Positions 5,243-6,946 of a stretch of 6,946 nt of DNA are shown here, in pieces. Within the stretch, counting starts at the first letter, position 1; each line of letters starts with the position of its first letter. The stretch is taken from positions 1-6,946 of the forward strand of contig JAGATO010000275.1 in NCBI GenBank assembly GCA_017621195.1, written 5' to 3'. The stretch is from Bacillota bacterium (GTDB lineage Bacteria; Bacillota; Clostridia; Peptostreptococcales; Anaerovoracaceae). A model generated the notes under the pieces. The model saw only the letters and a list, made by a program, of their open reading frames with translations. It did not search any database and was not told where the DNA came from. The position numbers were made by a program, and so were the translations under genes.

Positions 5243-6757
5243 ATGCAACTGAAACCGGAAGAAATCTCAAAGATCATCCGAAGTCAGATTAAACATTACG
5301 AAAATGCGATCCAGCAGGATGAAACCGGAACGGTAATCATGGTAGGAGACGGGATCGCACGGGCCAGCGGCCTGGCAAAGTGCATGGCGGGTGAGCTTTT
5401 GCAGTTTGCCAACGGAGAATACGGCATGGCCCAAAATCTGGAAGAAAACAGCGTGTCCATCGTGCTGCTGGGCAGCGACGTGGGCATCGACGAAGGCAGC
5501 GTGGTCAAGCGCACCGGAAAGGTAGTTTCCGTACCGGTGGGGGAAGCCATGATCGGCCGCGTCGTCAACGCACTGGGACAGCCCATTGACGGCGCCGGCC
5601 CCATCGAGGCCAGCGAATACCGTCCGGTGGAAAGCCCGGCTCCCGGCATCATCGATCGTCAGCCGGTACGCGAACCGCTGCAGACCGGCATCAAGGCCAT
5701 CGACTCCATGATTCCCATCGGCCGCGGACAGCGTGAGCTGATCATCGGCGACCGTCAGACGGGAAAGACGTCCATCGCTACGGATACGATTCTGAACCAG
5801 AAGGGGAAGGACGTCATCTGTATCTACGTAGCCATCGGCCAGAAGCGTTCCACCGTAGCCAACATCGTGGAAACCCTGACCCGGGGCGGCGCCATGGCCT
5901 ACACCATCGTGGTTGCGGCTACAGCCAGTGAGCTGAGCCCCCTGCAGTACATCGCACCCTATGCGGGCTGCGCCATGGGCGAATACTTCATGGCACAGGG
6001 AAAGCACGCCCTGATCATCTACGACGACCTGTCGAAGCACGCCGTCGCTTACCGTGCCCTGTCCCTGCTGATCCGGCGTCCGCCGGGCCGTGAAGCGTAT
6101 CCCGGCGACGTCTTCTATCTGCACAGCCGTCTGTTGGAGCGGGCGGCCAAGATGAGCGACGAAAAGGGCGGCGGTTCTCTGACGGCTCTGCCCATCATCG
6201 AGACTCAGGCCGGTGACGTTTCGGCCTACATTCCCACCAACGTCATTTCCATTACCGACGGCCAGATCTTCCTGGAAACGGAGCTGTTCCACTCCGGCGT
6301 CATGCCGGCGGTCAACCCGGGTATCTCCGTATCCCGTGTCGGCGGTAACGCCCAGATCAAGGCGATGAAGAAGGTTGCCGGTACGCTGAAGCTGGTCTAC
6401 AGCCAGTACCGTGAGCTGCAGGCCTTCGCCCAGTTCGGCTCCGACCTGGATGCCGACACCAAGTCCCGTCTGGCTCTTGGTGAGCGCATCGTGGCCGTGC
6501 TGAAGCAGCGCAACAATGCGCCTGTCGACGTGGCCCATCAGGTGTGCATCATCTACGCCGTCACCAACGGCTACCTGAACACCATCCCCGTGGCGGATAT
6601 CCCCGAGTTCGAGCGCCAGCTGTTCGAGTACATGGATGGCAACGGCTACGAGGCTCTGAACGCCATCCGCTCCACCGGCAAGCTGGAGCCCGACACCGAG
6701 AACGCCATCAAGGCCGCTCTGACCGAGCTGGTTTCCAAATTCGTTTCGGCAAACTAA
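5243..6757 (+). CDS. atpA: ATP synthase F1 subunit alpha
   Basis: This 504-residue protein is the non-catalytic nucleotide-binding subunit of the F1 head. An N-terminal beta-barrel (about 25-92) is followed by the nucleotide domain with the P-loop GDRQTGKT at 169-176, GQKRS at 199-203 and a Walker B strand ALIIYDD at 256-262. The family signature PAVNPGISVS is at 355-364, and the arginine finger that reaches the neighbouring catalytic site is Arg365. The C-terminal helical domain covers about 370-504. Length and motifs are normal. GAGGTG lies about 5 nt before the ATG. The gap from atpH is 12 nt. No odd features were seen. Confidence 0.98.
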   Translation: MQLKPEEISKIIRSQIKHYENAIQQDETGTVIMVGDGIARASGLAKCMAGELLQFANGEYGMAQNLEENSVSIVLLGSDVGIDEGSVVKRTGKVVSVPVGEAMIGRVVNALGQPIDGAGPIEASEYRPVESPAPGIIDRQPVREPLQTGIKAIDSMIPIGRGQRELIIGDRQTGKTSIATDTILNQKGKDVICIYVAIGQKRSTVANIVETLTRGGAMAYTIVVAATASELSPLQYIAPYAGCAMGEYFMAQGKHALIIYDDLSKHAVAYRALSLLIRRPPGREAYPGDVFYLHSRLLERAAKMSDEKGGGSLTALPIIETQAGDVSAYIPTNVISITDGQIFLETELFHSGVMPAVNPGISVSRVGGNAQIKAMKKVAGTLKLVYSQYRELQAFAQFGSDLDADTKSRLALGERIVAVLKQRNNAPVDVAHQVCIIYAVTNGYLNTIPVADIPEFERQLFEYMDGNGYEALNAIRSTGKLEPDTENAIKAALTELVSKFVSAN

Positions 6758-6777
6758 ATCGGAAAGGAGTGTGAGCC

Positions 6778-6946
6778 ATGGCCGGCGTTTCCACCAAGGA
6801 TATCAAAAACCGGATCCGAAGCATGGAGTCCACCAAGCAGATCACCAAGGCAATGGAAATGGTTGCGGCTTCCAAGCTGCGGCATGCCCAGAACCGTGTG
6901 CTCGCTTCTCGTCCTTACTTTGAGATTTTGCGAAAGACGATCATTG
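6778..6946 (+). CDS. atpG: ATP synthase F1 subunit gamma (5' part only)
   Basis: The first 56 codons of the central rotor shaft gene are present; the window edge cuts the rest. The N-terminus contains the conserved IKNRIRSMESTKQITKAMEM and then VAASKLRHAQ, the long helix that lies in the alpha/beta core and inserts into the catalytic hexamer. AAGGAG at 6764-6769 is 8 nt before the ATG, 20 nt after the atpA stop. The order alpha then gamma is standard; beta and epsilon should follow. Confidence 0.95.
   Translation, partial: MAGVSTKDIKNRIRSMESTKQITKAMEMVAASKLRHAQNRVLASRPYFEILRKTII

Noticed and set aside
5267..6538. Long minus-strand open frame (423 codons)
   Set aside because: It is antisense to atpA, a clear full-length alpha subunit gene.

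Overview
The window looks like chromosomal DNA from a bacterium, most likely an anaerobic member of the Clostridia (Bacillota). Three things point there: strong AGGAGG-type ribosome binding sites before nearly every gene; an F-type ATP synthase operon headed by small atpZ-like and atpI-like membrane genes; and a c subunit with residues typical of sodium-binding rotors of fermentative anaerobes. The coding DNA is moderately GC-rich. The lineage is inferred from these traits, not from a database match.

Positions 1-457 hold no gene I can support. The left part (51-237) carries a run of four stem-loops, each preceded by a GYGGAA box; the last three are spaced exactly 43 nt apart. It ends in a 17-bp tandem duplication. 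A good extended -10 promoter at 349-377 faces the first gene.

Positions 464-1936 encode two tightly linked genes: an M20-family zinc carboxypeptidase/deacylase and a glyoxalase-I-like VOC protein. A clear intrinsic terminator (1961-2000) follows. The spacer after it (2001-2154) is rich in GCGCC words and shares the 9-mer GCCGCGCCA with the region left of the M20 gene.

From 2155 to the right edge runs the ATP synthase operon in the order atpZ-like, atpI-like, atpB (a), atpE (c), atpF (b), atpH (delta), atpA (alpha) and the start of atpG (gamma). atpD and atpC are expected beyond the window. From atpI onward the genes are separated by -4 to 31 nt. The first two are separated by about 280 nt of strongly purine-biased DNA with short internal repeats.

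Together a, c and b form the membrane sector; delta, alpha and gamma belong to the peripheral stalk and the F1 head; AtpZ and AtpI are accessory factors. The c subunit has Glu33 as well as Glu66-Thr67, resembling the two-carboxylate Na+ site described for Fusobacterium nucleatum, so a sodium-coupled enzyme is likely. I found no wholly new gene system. The items most worth follow-up are the hairpin array, the purine-rich spacer and the c-ring ion site.
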